Below are positions 9,661 through 19,546 of a stretch of DNA of 64,000 nucleotides, piece by piece. The DNA is from Methylovulum sp. Lineage in GTDB: Bacteria; Pseudomonadota; Gammaproteobacteria; Methylococcales; Methylomonadaceae. Both the position numbers and the translations under genes were made by a program. The notes below the pieces were generated by a model. The model saw nothing but the letters and a program-made list of their open reading frames with translations, was not told the DNA's origin and ran no database searches. The stretch spans positions 1 through 64,000 of the forward strand of contig NZ_JAQTZU010000007.1 of assembly GCF_028687615.1 (NCBI RefSeq), read 5' to 3'. Positions within the stretch are counted from its first letter, which is position 1, and each line of letters starts with the position of its first letter.

Positions 9661-9838
9661 ATTGGCTACTTTACTTGGCACTTTCCCCCAAACTACCTAT
9701 AGCCGGCCTTTTTTCTTGAACATGGGTGCATTGGGCGTCGGCTATTTTAACGACAGATTCCCCGTGGCGGCTCTTATGTTCTTTATAAACTTCCAATAAA
9801 AAACCAGCTATTTTTCACCTTAATTCAAATTGTCCGAA

Positions 9839-12499
9839 ATGTCATTTACAAGCCATAGCCAAGATTTGCTGTCTCGTTGGGGGAATTGGAGCGTAAAAAA
9901 TCCTTTGCTGGTGTTGCTCATCGTTAGTGTGGGCGTCATCTTGGCGTATTTCTATACCGCCAAGCATCTGAGCATCAACACGGATACCACTGAGCTGGTC
10001 GCCCCGGATGCCCCGTTTCAGCAAAACAGCCGTAAATTTGAAAAAGCCTTCCCCCAGGACATGCGCACCTTGTTGCTGGTGGTGGAGTCCGCCACCCCGG
10101 AACTGGCGAAGTCGGCAACCCAGCGTTTGGGTCGTTTGTTGGAGGCTGACAAAGCCCACTTCGAATCGGTTTATACGCCTAACGACAATGGGTTTTTTCG
10201 GAAAAACGGCTTGCTTTTCCTTGATATCGCGGACTTGCAAGACTTGTCTTCGACCATGTCCGAAGCGCAGCCGTTCATCGGCAGGATTTCGCAGGAAACG
10301 CATTTGTCAGGTTTTTTCTCGATACTTGATGACGCGTTTGTTTCTTCTGATGAAAATGGCAAATTACCGGTGGATTTACCGGCCTTAATCAGCAAAGTGT
10401 CCCTGGTTTTGCATCAAACGATGAATGGCGGCACGGCCTTGTTGTCTTGGGAAGAATTGATCACCAGCAGCAAAAAAATCACCACCAAGAATGGCTTTAT
10501 CGTGGTCCGGCCTAAATTTGATTATGCCCAGATCCGTCCGGCGGAAGAGGCCATCAATGCCGTGCATAAAGCCGTTGCAGGGATCCAGGAAGCCGATTTA
10601 CCTGAAGTCAAGGTCTGGTTAAGCGGCGAAGTGGGGCTGGAAGATGATGAATTGGCGGGCATGAGCACCGGCACGTTCAATGCCAGCTTGTTTTCGGTGG
10701 TGGTGGTCTTAGGTATTTTGCTGGTGGCCTACCGCTCCGTATTTTTAACGATAGCAACTTTAGTCACCTTGGCTTTAGGCATGGTGTTCTGCGGAGCCTT
10801 CGCGGCGGCGGCGGTCGGGGAGCTGAATTTGATTTCGGTGGCTTTTGCGGTCTCGAACATCGGTTTAGGGGTGGAATATGCGATACATTTTTGTCTGCGT
10901 TACCGTGACAACCTTGCCCGTCATATCGGCAAAGACCGGGCTATTATCGGCACCTTAACATCGACCAGCCCGTCGCTGTTGCTGTGTGCCGGAACGACGG
11001 CGATAGGTCTGTATGCGTTTATCCCCACCGATTATCAAGGGGTTTCTGAGTTAGGATTGCTGGCCGGCACCAGTTTGTTTATTTGTTTGTTGGTGACGTT
11101 GACCGTATTGCCGGTGATGGTCAAGCTAATGCCATTAAAAACGGCTGATAAGCCCGATGCAAGGCAAGTTTTACAAATTGAGCATTTGCCTGAGAAATTG
11201 GCCTTACTGACCCTACATCATGCCAAGCCCATTGCCTTGATGGTCGCGCTTCTGGCGGTAGTTTCGCTATTTTTGATGCCGCAGGTAGAAACCGATTTTA
11301 ACCCCATCAATCTGCGCGACCCTAACACCGAATCGGTGATTGCTTTTAAGGCCCTGACCCAGGATAAAGAAACGACTCCGATGACCTTGACGGTGTTAGT
11401 CAAAGATGCTGAAAAAGCCAAAGCCTTGCAGCAAAGGCTAGGCAAATTGGCAAGTGTTGACAAAACCATTAGTCTGTTTGATTTTCAACCTGGCGATCAG
11501 GAAGAAAAATTGGCATTGATTGAAGAAATGGATTTGACTATGGGTATGCAGACGCGTGAATTTCCAGCCTTGAACATGGACAACAACCCCATTCCGGCAA
11601 TCCAGCATTTGCTGAAAACATTGGACATTATTTTGCCGAAGACCAGCAACCCTCATGAGTTGGACGTTTTTTCGGCGTTTAAAAGTGAATTGCAGGGCTT
11701 GTTGAGGGAGCATGAAGCACGGTTGCAGCCTTATCGCCACTCGTTTTTGGCTAAGGTGCAAACGGCCTTGTTAGGGACTTTGCCGCAAGCGATGAATGGT
11801 ATGTTGGCCAGTTTTGACGCGGCTGAAATCACCCTTGATGACATCCCGCCTGATATTAAAGAGCGTTGGTTGAGCAAAGAAGGATGGTATCGTATCCAGA
11901 TATTTCCCCGCCAAGATTTGAACGATTTGGATAACCTTGAACACTTCATCACCGATGTGCAAACCCTGGAACCCGACGCCACCGACTTGCCGATACTGTA
12001 TTGGGAATCCATGAAAGCGGTGGTCGGGGCTTTTGAAGAAGCGATCACTATTGCCTTGGTCACCATCGCACTGGTATTGTTCAGCATCCGCCGTAATTTG
12101 ACCGATACCTTGCTGATTATGACGCCGTTGGTGTTGGCGGGATTGTTTACGATGGCGAGCACGGTGCTGACCCATACGCCCATCAATTTTGCCAATATTA
12201 TCGCGCTGCCGCTGTTATTGGGCTTTGGTGTTGACAACGGCATACACATGGTCGAAAAATTGCGGCATTCGGTTGCCGAAGAACAGAATATGTATCAATC
12301 CAGTACCGCCAGGGCGATGTTTTATGGGGCGTTGACCACCAGCTCCAGCTTTGCCGGCTTGGCGTTTTCTTCGCATCAGGGCATTGCCAGCATGGGTTTG
12401 GTGATTACGATAGGTATTTTCTGGATTATGGTCAGCACCTTCATCATTTTGCCGGCATTCAGCAAATTGGTTTTAAAAAACAACAAGGTCAATGTATAA
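9839..12499 (+). CDS. hpnN: HpnN-like RND/MMPL exporter (hopanoid transport)
   Basis: An 886-residue RND-superfamily integral membrane protein with two repeats, each a periplasmic loop and a bundle of helices: first helix near residues 23-41 (NPLLVLLIVSVGVILAYFY), bundles at roughly 280-440 and 740-880. Conserved segments include INTDTTELVAPDAPFQQ after helix 1, SNIGLGVEYAIHFCLRYRD and the matching LLLGFGVDNGIHMVEKLRH in the second half. This layout and the N-terminal wording fit HpnN, which moves hopanoids to the outer membrane; a generic MMPL lipid transporter is the alternative. A TTG three codons earlier is possible, but the ATG giving MSFTSHSQD is preferred. No squalene-hopene cyclase genes are nearby. 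Confidence 0.75.
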   Translation: MSFTSHSQDLLSRWGNWSVKNPLLVLLIVSVGVILAYFYTAKHLSINTDTTELVAPDAPFQQNSRKFEKAFPQDMRTLLLVVESATPELAKSATQRLGRLLEADKAHFESVYTPNDNGFFRKNGLLFLDIADLQDLSSTMSEAQPFIGRISQETHLSGFFSILDDAFVSSDENGKLPVDLPALISKVSLVLHQTMNGGTALLSWEELITSSKKITTKNGFIVVRPKFDYAQIRPAEEAINAVHKAVAGIQEADLPEVKVWLSGEVGLEDDELAGMSTGTFNASLFSVVVVLGILLVAYRSVFLTIATLVTLALGMVFCGAFAAAAVGELNLISVAFAVSNIGLGVEYAIHFCLRYRDNLARHIGKDRAIIGTLTSTSPSLLLCAGTTAIGLYAFIPTDYQGVSELGLLAGTSLFICLLVTLTVLPVMVKLMPLKTADKPDARQVLQIEHLPEKLALLTLHHAKPIALMVALLAVVSLFLMPQVETDFNPINLRDPNTESVIAFKALTQDKETTPMTLTVLVKDAEKAKALQQRLGKLASVDKTISLFDFQPGDQEEKLALIEEMDLTMGMQTREFPALNMDNNPIPAIQHLLKTLDIILPKTSNPHELDVFSAFKSELQGLLREHEARLQPYRHSFLAKVQTALLGTLPQAMNGMLASFDAAEITLDDIPPDIKERWLSKEGWYRIQIFPRQDLNDLDNLEHFITDVQTLEPDATDLPILYWESMKAVVGAFEEAITIALVTIALVLFSIRRNLTDTLLIMTPLVLAGLFTMASTVLTHTPINFANIIALPLLLGFGVDNGIHMVEKLRHSVAEEQNMYQSSTARAMFYGALTTSSSFAGLAFSSHQGIASMGLVITIGIFWIMVSTFIILPAFSKLVLKNNKVNV

Positions 12500-12625
12500 A
12501 AATGGGGCAGGCCCGGGCATCGGTTTTATGTGTTGTGCGTTAGCCGCAAATCCACAATCTGTGTAGTTGGGCAGGTCGGGTGGCTCCATCCATTCCGTTA
12601 GTTTGCTATAGGTTAATCTAAAAAT

Positions 12626-15010
12626 ATGAAATATAAGATACCTTTATGCTTATCAGTATTTGGCTTGGCAAATTTCTGCTATTTGATTCTGGCAAACTTT
12701 GTGCTGGAGGATTATTGGGTTCACCAAGACCAACTGGCGGATGGTTTGTTGGCCTTAAATGGTTTGTTCCTTACCTATTTGCTGTTTGAAAATATTCGGC
12801 AACAGCAACGCTACTACCTTAGTTTCGATGACGAACCGGCGGATAAACCGCTAGTCGAAATGCCGGTCATTTCCCCGCAAAATCAGGATTATTTAAGGAT
12901 TATCGAATACATACCCGATTTCCTTTGCCTCAAAGACCATCATGGGCACTGGTTGTGTGCCAGTAGTGCTTATTTGTTCAGCTTTAATTTGCAGGATGTA
13001 GATTATATCGGCAAGACCGATGAAGAACTGATCAGCAATTCCAACTGTAATGCCCGTGCTTTGCGGCTTAGTATCATCCAGGATAAAAGTGCCTGGCATC
13101 TTCGGCACAAGGTCAAGGAAACCCGGATTATTTCGCGTCTGGACAATAAGAACGAAATTCTTGAAATTAGCAGGACACCGATTTTTGATGTCCAACAAAA
13201 CCGTTCGCATTTGATCATTACCGGACACTTCGTTGACCAGACTGAAAAAACCCAACTGGAGCAGGTGGAGAAAGCCTTTCAAGTCTGTCATTTATGTTTT
13301 ATTTTTTTAGACAACCAGTTCAGGATTAGCCGCGTCAATCCTGCCTTTACCGAATTGACTGGTTACCTGTTTGATGAAATCGAACATCGGCAATTATCAG
13401 TGATTATCGACGACCAGCTTGAGTTGATCCGCGCGGATTTTTTTAATAACGAGCGGGAAGTGTTATGGTCTGGCGAAATGCATTGCCGCCACAAAAACGG
13501 CACACTTTTTCCGGTCAAGCTTGACATCATCGCTATCGCCAGGGAAGGCATGGATGTCAGTTATTTTGCCACGCTGTTTGACATAACTTTACAGAAGAAA
13601 TCCGAACAACGGGTTATGCAGATTGCCCATTACGATGATTTGACCGGGCTGGTGAACAGGGTCGTGTTTTTTGACCGGTTGAACGAGTTTTTAACATCGG
13701 CCAAATTTCAACATTATTATGCGGTGGTTTTCTTTGTTGACCTGGATCGCTTTAAAACGGTAAACGATTCGCTGGGGCATGACGCCGGCAATATGTTGTT
13801 GAAAGAAACCGGGGCCAGATTGTTGTCGATTATGCAGCATGACGATGTGGTGGCCCGTTTGAGCGGGGATGAGTTTGCCCTGTTAAGGCTCAACCAAACC
13901 GCCCATGAGCAAGCAATCTACACGGCTTCCATGATTGCCGGTGAAATCATCCATAAAATGTCAGAAGTGTTTTATATCCAAACCCGCGAAGTCTTCATCG
14001 GTGCCAGTGTCGGCATTTCCATTTATCCTGAAGACGGCTTGACCACTGAAGTGTTGCTCAAACATGCCGATATAGCCATGTATGAGGCTAAAAGGCAGGG
14101 GCGTAACAATTACCAGTTTTACAAAAAGGATTATACAACGGCCACCCAAGATCGCCTGCTCATGGAGTTGAATTTACGCAAGGCCATTGAAAAAAATGAA
14201 TTGCAGTTGTATTACCAGCCCCAGTATTACGCCGCCACCCGCAAGATTTTTGGTGCCGAAGTGCTGATCCGCTGGTTTCAGGGAACCGCCGGCCAGACCA
14301 AAATCATACCACCGGACAAATTTATCACGATTGCCGAGGAAACCGGTCTGATTGTCGAGATTGGCGAATGGATCATGCAAACCGCCTGTCTGCAAATGAA
14401 ACAATGGCTGTTGGCGGATTATCCCTTGCAGCAGGTTTCCGTGAATGTGTCGGCACGGCAATTTACCGATAATAACTTCCTCAAATCAGTAGAAGATGCG
14501 CTGGCAAAAGCAGAATTGGATGCCAAGCATTTGGAATTGGAAATCACCGAATCCATGCTGGTCGGTGATGTAAAACAAATTGAATTACAATTAAACCGGC
14601 TGAAAAAAATGGGCATCAAAATCGCGTTGGATGATTTTGGTACGGGCTATTCTTCACTCTCGTATCTGAAAAGTTTCCCCATTGATGTGCTAAAAATCGA
14701 CCAATCGTTTATTCGGGAAATGACGATTGAATCCAAAGATGCCCGTTTGGCTTCGGCGATTATTGAGATGGGGCATTCTTTGGGGCAAAAAATCATTGCC
14801 GAAGGTGTGGAAACGGAACATCAACTCGAATATCTGACCCATCGCGGCTGCGATATTATCCAGGGCTATTTTTTCAGCAAACCCTTGCCGGTGCAGGACA
14901 TGAGCATTTTGCTGGCTAAAGAGGCGCAATTGCTGGTCAATAGCAGCCAAAGAAGGGCCTTGCCAACGGCGCCGTTCGACAAAGATATTTTTGATAAAGA
15001 ACTTTTCTGA
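12626..15010 (+). CDS. PAS-PAS-GGDEF-EAL cyclic-di-GMP signalling protein
   Basis: A 794-residue membrane signalling protein. Two hydrophobic N-terminal helices (about 5-25 and 38-56) are followed by two PAS folds (about 84-200 and 212-325), a GGDEF domain (about 335-495) and an EAL domain (about 510-760). The diguanylate cyclase signature reads SGDEF (413-417), a variant often still active; DLDRFKTVNDSLGHDAG is intact. The phosphodiesterase signature reads EVL (545-547), and DDFGTGYSSLSYL (669 on) is intact, so hydrolysis of c-di-GMP is likely. Which activity dominates cannot be decided from sequence. It follows hpnN by 126 bases on the same strand. Confidence 0.93.
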   Translation: MKYKIPLCLSVFGLANFCYLILANFVLEDYWVHQDQLADGLLALNGLFLTYLLFENIRQQQRYYLSFDDEPADKPLVEMPVISPQNQDYLRIIEYIPDFLCLKDHHGHWLCASSAYLFSFNLQDVDYIGKTDEELISNSNCNARALRLSIIQDKSAWHLRHKVKETRIISRLDNKNEILEISRTPIFDVQQNRSHLIITGHFVDQTEKTQLEQVEKAFQVCHLCFIFLDNQFRISRVNPAFTELTGYLFDEIEHRQLSVIIDDQLELIRADFFNNEREVLWSGEMHCRHKNGTLFPVKLDIIAIAREGMDVSYFATLFDITLQKKSEQRVMQIAHYDDLTGLVNRVVFFDRLNEFLTSAKFQHYYAVVFFVDLDRFKTVNDSLGHDAGNMLLKETGARLLSIMQHDDVVARLSGDEFALLRLNQTAHEQAIYTASMIAGEIIHKMSEVFYIQTREVFIGASVGISIYPEDGLTTEVLLKHADIAMYEAKRQGRNNYQFYKKDYTTATQDRLLMELNLRKAIEKNELQLYYQPQYYAATRKIFGAEVLIRWFQGTAGQTKIIPPDKFITIAEETGLIVEIGEWIMQTACLQMKQWLLADYPLQQVSVNVSARQFTDNNFLKSVEDALAKAELDAKHLELEITESMLVGDVKQIELQLNRLKKMGIKIALDDFGTGYSSLSYLKSFPIDVLKIDQSFIREMTIESKDARLASAIIEMGHSLGQKIIAEGVETEHQLEYLTHRGCDIIQGYFFSKPLPVQDMSILLAKEAQLLVNSSQRRALPTAPFDKDIFDKELF

Positions 15011-15370
15011 TTTGGCCAATTTTCTATCTGAATAGCCAAAATGATTAAAACGGGTGCATTGCCAAGCTCCATTTGTATATACTATGCAGCACTAGCAGCA
15101 TAATTTTCTTAACAGGCTTTGTCGCCTAAGACCGGTCTCACCAGCCCATTTCCAGTAATGACATTCATTGAGCAATTTGCAAGCGTCCCCCGCCTGTCCA
15201 GTCCAGATATAAAAAATCAAAACCAGAGGGTCAGCAAGGCCAGGCATTGCCAGATGGCATTGGTGTTTTTTACCCAAATCAAATAAGTCACCGTCCGTTA
15301 TTAACCACGGTTAAGTCATACGCTTCGCTATATGATCAACCCATAGGATCAAACCCAACAGGATTACCCC
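15011..15370. other. Gene-free stretch before aceE
   Basis: Contains no convincing gene. Near its right end a TTAACC...GGTTAA inverted pair (15300-15313) and TATATGAT (15329-15336) lie where an aceE promoter would be expected, but no clear consensus can be read. A 61-codon minus-strand frame here has no family resemblance and is not called. Confidence 0.5.
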
Positions 15371-18049
15371 ATGAAGAATAGCCTAATTTCAGAAATTACC
15401 GGACAAAACGATATTGATCCGGCAGAAACCCGGGAATGGATTGAGGCTTTGCAGGCCGTACTGGAGCAAGATGGCAGTGAACGGGCGCATTTTTTGATTG
15501 AACAACTGGTGGCAGTCACCCGCCATTCAGGATTTGACATCCCGTTTAGTGCCAATACCGCGTATCTCAATACCATACCGGTTGAACGGCAAGCACAGTT
15601 TCCTGGTGACGCGACCATAGAACAACGGATCCGTTCTTATGTGCGCTGGAACGCGATGATGATGGTGTTGCGGGCGAACAAACACACCAATGTCGGCGGA
15701 CATATCGCCAGTTTTGCCTCGGCGGCGACGCTTTATGATGTGGGTTACAACCATTTTTGGCACGCCGCTTCCGAACAGCATGGCGGCGATTTGATTTACA
15801 CCCAGGGCCATTTGACACCAGGTGATTATGCCCGCGCGTTTTTGTTGGGCCGCTTCACCCAAGCGCAAATGGATAACTTCCGTCAAGAAGTGCATGGCGA
15901 TGGCTTGTCGTCATATCCCCATCCTTGGCTGATGCAGGATTTTTGGCAATTCCCGACCGTATCTATGGGCTTGGGTCCGATTATGGCGATTTACCAAGCA
16001 CGCTTCATGCGTTATTTGCAAGACCGTGGTTTCGCCGATACCGCAAACCGTAAAGTCTGGAGTTTCCTAGGCGATGGTGAGACGGACGAACCGGAATCGC
16101 TGGGCGCGATAGGCATGGCCGGTCGTGAAAAACTGGACAACCTGATTTTCGTCGTCAACTGTAACCTGCAACGGTTGGATGGCCCGGTACGCGGCAATGG
16201 CAAAATCATCCAGGAGCTGGAAAGCGAATTCCGTGGTGCGGGTTGGAATGTCATTAAAGTGGTTTGGGGGCAGCGTTGGGATATTCTCTTGGCGCGTGAC
16301 AAACAGGGCTTGTTGATCAAACGTATGATGGAGTGCGTGGACGGTGATTTCCAAACCTTCAAGGCCAAAGATGGCGCGTATGTCCGTGAGCATTTCTTTA
16401 ACAGCCCGGAACTGAAAGCGATGGTCGCCGACTGGTCTGACCGCGATATTTGGGAGCTGAACCGTGGCGGACATGATCCTGCCAAAGTTTATGCGGCATT
16501 CCACGCCGCCGTGAACCACCAAGGCCAGCCCACCGTGATTTTGGCGAAAACCATCAAAGGTTACGGCATGGGCGAATCAGGCCAAGCACAAAACATCACC
16601 CACCAACAGAAAAAAATGAGCCCCAGCTCGCTGACGCATTTCCGTGACCGTTACGAATTGCCGGTGACCGACGATGAATTGCATGAACTGCCTTACCTGA
16701 CCTTCCTCGAAGGTTCCAAAGAACTGGAATACATGCGTAAACGCCGCACCGAATTAGGTGGCAATCTGCCGTCACGCCGCAGCAAATCTTACGCGCTGGA
16801 CGTGCCGGTATTGAGCGATTTCAAACCCCTGTTGGAAGCCAGTGGCGAAGGCCGCGAAATTTCGACGACGATGGCGTTCGTGCGCTTGATCAACATTTTG
16901 ACCAAAGACAAAAACATCGGCAAACGTATCGTGCCTATCGTGCCGGATGAATCCCGCACTTTCGGCATGGAAGGCATGTTCCGGCAATTGGGGATATGGT
17001 CGCAAGTGGGCCAGCTTTATACGCCACAAGATGCCAAAGAATTGATGTTCTACAAAGAAGACAAGCACGGGCAGATTTTGCAGGAAGGGATTAACGAAGC
17101 GGGCGGTTTGTGTGATTGGATTGCCGCTGGTACGTCTTACTCCACGCACAACGTGCCGATGATCCCGTTCTTTATTTATTACTCGATGTTTGGTTTCCAA
17201 CGCGTCGGCGATTTGATCTGGGCGGCGGCAGACCAACGTACCCGTGGCTTCCTGATGGGCGGCACGGCGGGACGTACCACGCTGAACGGCGAAGGCTTGC
17301 AGCATGAAGACGGGCATAGCCATATCATGGCGGCGACCGTGCCCAATTGCGTCTCTTACGATCCGACCTACTCCTACGAATTGGCGGTGATTGTCCAAGA
17401 CGGCTTGCGGCGCATGTATGTCGAGCAAGAAGATGTGTTTTATTACATCACCGTGATGAACGAAAACTACGAACATCCGGCCCTGCCCAAAGGGGAAGAA
17501 CAAAACATCCTTAAAGGGATGTACAGTTTCCGTAAAGGGGCGGATAACAAAACCCCGCGTGTGCAATTGTTAGGCTCTGGCACGATTTTCCGCGAAGTTG
17601 AATTCGCCGCCGATTTGTTGCGTGATGATTGGGGCGTTGAAGCGGATTTGTGGAGTTGCCCAAGTTTCACCGAATTGGCCCGCGATGGGCAACTTTGCCA
17701 GCGTTGGAACCGCCTGCACCCGACCGAACCGCCTAAACAAGCCCATGTTGCGCATTGTTTGACAAACGCTGTCGGTCCTATCGTTGCCGCGACTGATTAC
17801 ACCCGTGCCTTTGCCGAGCAAATCCGCTTTTTGATTGCAGCCCCTTATACGGTGTTGGGGACTGATGGTTTTGGGCGTTCCGACACCCGCGAAAACTTGC
17901 GCCGATTCTTTGAAGTGGACCGTTACCATGTGACCGTCGCTGCATTGAAGGCCTTGGCGGACTTAGGCCAATTTGAGCCTGCCAAAGTTGAGGTGGCGAT
18001 TGCCAAATACGGCTTGGCGGCAGATGTTAAAGCACCGTGGCTAATCTAA
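15371..18049 (+). CDS. aceE: Pyruvate dehydrogenase E1 component, homodimeric type
   Basis: Thiamine-diphosphate enzyme that decarboxylates pyruvate and acetylates the lipoyl group of E2. At 892 residues it is the large single-chain gammaproteobacterial type. The ThDP/Mg site GDGETDEPES and NCNLQRLDGPVRGN are clear, with HIASFASAATLYDVGYNHFW near the N-terminus and GTDGFGRSDTRENLRRFFEVD near the C-terminus. AGGAT lies about eight bases before the ATG. It is the first gene of aceE-aceF-lpd, with 15 bases to aceF. No pdhR-type regulator is adjacent. Confidence 0.97.
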   Translation: MKNSLISEITGQNDIDPAETREWIEALQAVLEQDGSERAHFLIEQLVAVTRHSGFDIPFSANTAYLNTIPVERQAQFPGDATIEQRIRSYVRWNAMMMVLRANKHTNVGGHIASFASAATLYDVGYNHFWHAASEQHGGDLIYTQGHLTPGDYARAFLLGRFTQAQMDNFRQEVHGDGLSSYPHPWLMQDFWQFPTVSMGLGPIMAIYQARFMRYLQDRGFADTANRKVWSFLGDGETDEPESLGAIGMAGREKLDNLIFVVNCNLQRLDGPVRGNGKIIQELESEFRGAGWNVIKVVWGQRWDILLARDKQGLLIKRMMECVDGDFQTFKAKDGAYVREHFFNSPELKAMVADWSDRDIWELNRGGHDPAKVYAAFHAAVNHQGQPTVILAKTIKGYGMGESGQAQNITHQQKKMSPSSLTHFRDRYELPVTDDELHELPYLTFLEGSKELEYMRKRRTELGGNLPSRRSKSYALDVPVLSDFKPLLEASGEGREISTTMAFVRLINILTKDKNIGKRIVPIVPDESRTFGMEGMFRQLGIWSQVGQLYTPQDAKELMFYKEDKHGQILQEGINEAGGLCDWIAAGTSYSTHNVPMIPFFIYYSMFGFQRVGDLIWAAADQRTRGFLMGGTAGRTTLNGEGLQHEDGHSHIMAATVPNCVSYDPTYSYELAVIVQDGLRRMYVEQEDVFYYITVMNENYEHPALPKGEEQNILKGMYSFRKGADNKTPRVQLLGSGTIFREVEFAADLLRDDWGVEADLWSCPSFTELARDGQLCQRWNRLHPTEPPKQAHVAHCLTNAVGPIVAATDYTRAFAEQIRFLIAAPYTVLGTDGFGRSDTRENLRRFFEVDRYHVTVAALKALADLGQFEPAKVEVAIAKYGLAADVKAPWLI

Positions 18050-18064
18050 TCCAAGGATAAGAAT

Positions 18065-19441
18065 ATGACCGATAATAATAAAATAACTGGTTTGTGCGAA
18101 ATTAAGGTTCCTGATGTCGGCAACGTCCCGTCCATTGACGTTGTTGAAGTGCTGATTAAAGTCGGTGATGTCATAGCTTTGGAACAAACAGTTGCCACTT
18201 TGGAGACCGACAAAGCCACGATGGAATTGCCATCCAGCGCGTCTGGCACGGTCAAGGAAGTGTTCATCAAAGCGGGTGATAAAGTCACGGAAGGAACCCT
18301 GATTGCCACCGTGTTGACGGAAGATGCAGGGCTGGGCTGCGCCGGTTCCCTACCGGCTGGCGGCATTGCCACCGTCCCTGGCGGTCATAGTGCGGCGAAA
18401 CCGGCAGAAGTGCCCGCTCTTGAAGTTGCCGCGCCGCCAGTGCTTGCAGCAAGCCCGGTGCCAGTTGCCGGACCAGCCACCGCACCGATACCCAAAACCG
18501 TTGCGGTAGCCGCAGAACCATCTGCGCATATCACGGGCGTAAAGGCCCATGCCTCGCCATCAGTGCGTCTGTTCGCGCGGGAATTGGGTGTGGACATCGG
18601 TAAAGTCACGGTCGGTAGTGGACGCAAAGGCCGTATCCTGAAAGAAGATGTGAAGCTGTTTGTCAAAAAAGTCATGGCGGCAGGTTTGCCAAGCACAGGC
18701 GGTGCGGGCATTCCCGCCATCCCTGCTGTCGATTTTACCCAGTTCGGCGGGATTGAAATGCTGAAACTCAGCAAAATCAAACGCCTGACCGGACAGAATA
18801 TGACCCGCGTCTGGCTGAATTTGCCGATGGTGACTTACCACGACGAAGCCGACATCACCGATCTGGAAGCTTTCCGCACCGTGTTGAACGGCGAAAAAGG
18901 CAAGGACGACATTAAAATTACCCCGTTGTTGTTCGTCATCAAGGCTTTGGTTGCCGGAATGCAGCAATTCCCCCATTTCAACGCCTCGCTGTCCAGTGAC
19001 GGTGAAAGCCTGATCCTGAAAAAATATTGCCACATTGGCATTGCCGTCGATACCCCGAATGGTTTGGTCGTCCCCGTCCTGCGAGATGTCGATAAAAAAT
19101 CCATCAACCAATTGGCGGTCGAACTGGCGGAAAAGAGTGCGAAAGCACGGCAGGGTAAATTGATGCCTGCCGATATGCAAGGCGGTTGCATGACCATTTC
19201 CAGTTTGGGCGGCATCGGCGGCACGGCGTTTACACCTATTGTCAACGCGCCGGAAGTGGCGATTTTGGGCATTACCCGCCACAAAATGCAGCCGGTTTGG
19301 AACGGTAAAGAATTCGTCCCACGTCTGATGTTGCCATTGGATTTGACCTACGATCACCGCGTCATCGACGGTGCCGAAGGGGCGCGTTTTATGAACGTGA
19401 TCAAACAAAACCTGAGCGACATCCGCCGCTTGTTGCTTTAA
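18065..19441 (+). CDS. aceF: Dihydrolipoyl acetyltransferase (PDH E2), single lipoyl domain
   Basis: E2 core of the pyruvate dehydrogenase complex, moving acetyl groups to CoA. One lipoyl domain (about 9-85; lipoyl Lys50 in LETDKATME), an Ala/Pro-rich linker, a peripheral subunit-binding domain (SPSVRLFARELGVDIGKV, about 162-198) and the catalytic domain with DHRVIDG (catalytic His431). E. coli AceF has three lipoyl domains; here there is one, giving 458 residues. The linker begins with a palindromic repeat (AGSLPAGGIATVPGGH, residues 93-108) that recurs in lpd. Confidence 0.96.
   Translation: MTDNNKITGLCEIKVPDVGNVPSIDVVEVLIKVGDVIALEQTVATLETDKATMELPSSASGTVKEVFIKAGDKVTEGTLIATVLTEDAGLGCAGSLPAGGIATVPGGHSAAKPAEVPALEVAAPPVLAASPVPVAGPATAPIPKTVAVAAEPSAHITGVKAHASPSVRLFARELGVDIGKVTVGSGRKGRILKEDVKLFVKKVMAAGLPSTGGAGIPAIPAVDFTQFGGIEMLKLSKIKRLTGQNMTRVWLNLPMVTYHDEADITDLEAFRTVLNGEKGKDDIKITPLLFVIKALVAGMQQFPHFNASLSSDGESLILKKYCHIGIAVDTPNGLVVPVLRDVDKKSINQLAVELAEKSAKARQGKLMPADMQGGCMTISSLGGIGGTAFTPIVNAPEVAILGITRHKMQPVWNGKEFVPRLMLPLDLTYDHRVIDGAEGARFMNVIKQNLSDIRRLLL
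18341..18387 (+). repeat. In-frame palindromic repeat within aceF
   Basis: These 47 bases match 20315-20361 in lpd at 43 positions and are read in the same frame. The first 17 bases form a hairpin GCCGGT-TCCCT-ACCGGC. In lpd it reads GCCGAT-TCCCT-ATCGGC: the two changes fall on paired bases and keep the stem. It encodes part of the flexible linker between the lipoyl and subunit-binding domains. Confidence 0.8.
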
Positions 19442-19449
19442 CTGGTAGC

Positions 19450-19519
19450 TTGGGGTGAGGGTACGAACCCCAACGGCGTACCATGAATTGATTGTTGGGG
19501 AGTCTTTCGTCTCCCCAAC
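19450..19519. repeat. Two hairpins between aceF and lpd
   Basis: TTGGGGT/ACCCCAA (19450-19473) and GTTGGGGAG/CTCCCCAAC (19494-19519) form two separate stems of 7 and 9 pairs. Neither is followed by a T-run, so they are more likely intercistronic stability or attenuation structures, or repeat-element remnants, than terminators. Confidence 0.6.
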
Positions 19520-19546
19520 CTACGTTATAAATTCAAGGAAATTATC

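Noticed and set aside
15092-15277. 61-codon minus-strand frame between the GGDEF gene and aceE
   Set aside because: No similarity, no ribosome site and no coupling to neighbours.
16772-17566. 264-codon open frame on the minus strand opposite aceE
   Set aside because: Its codon pattern mirrors the aceE reading frame and it has no family look; it is a shadow of a GC-rich conserved gene.
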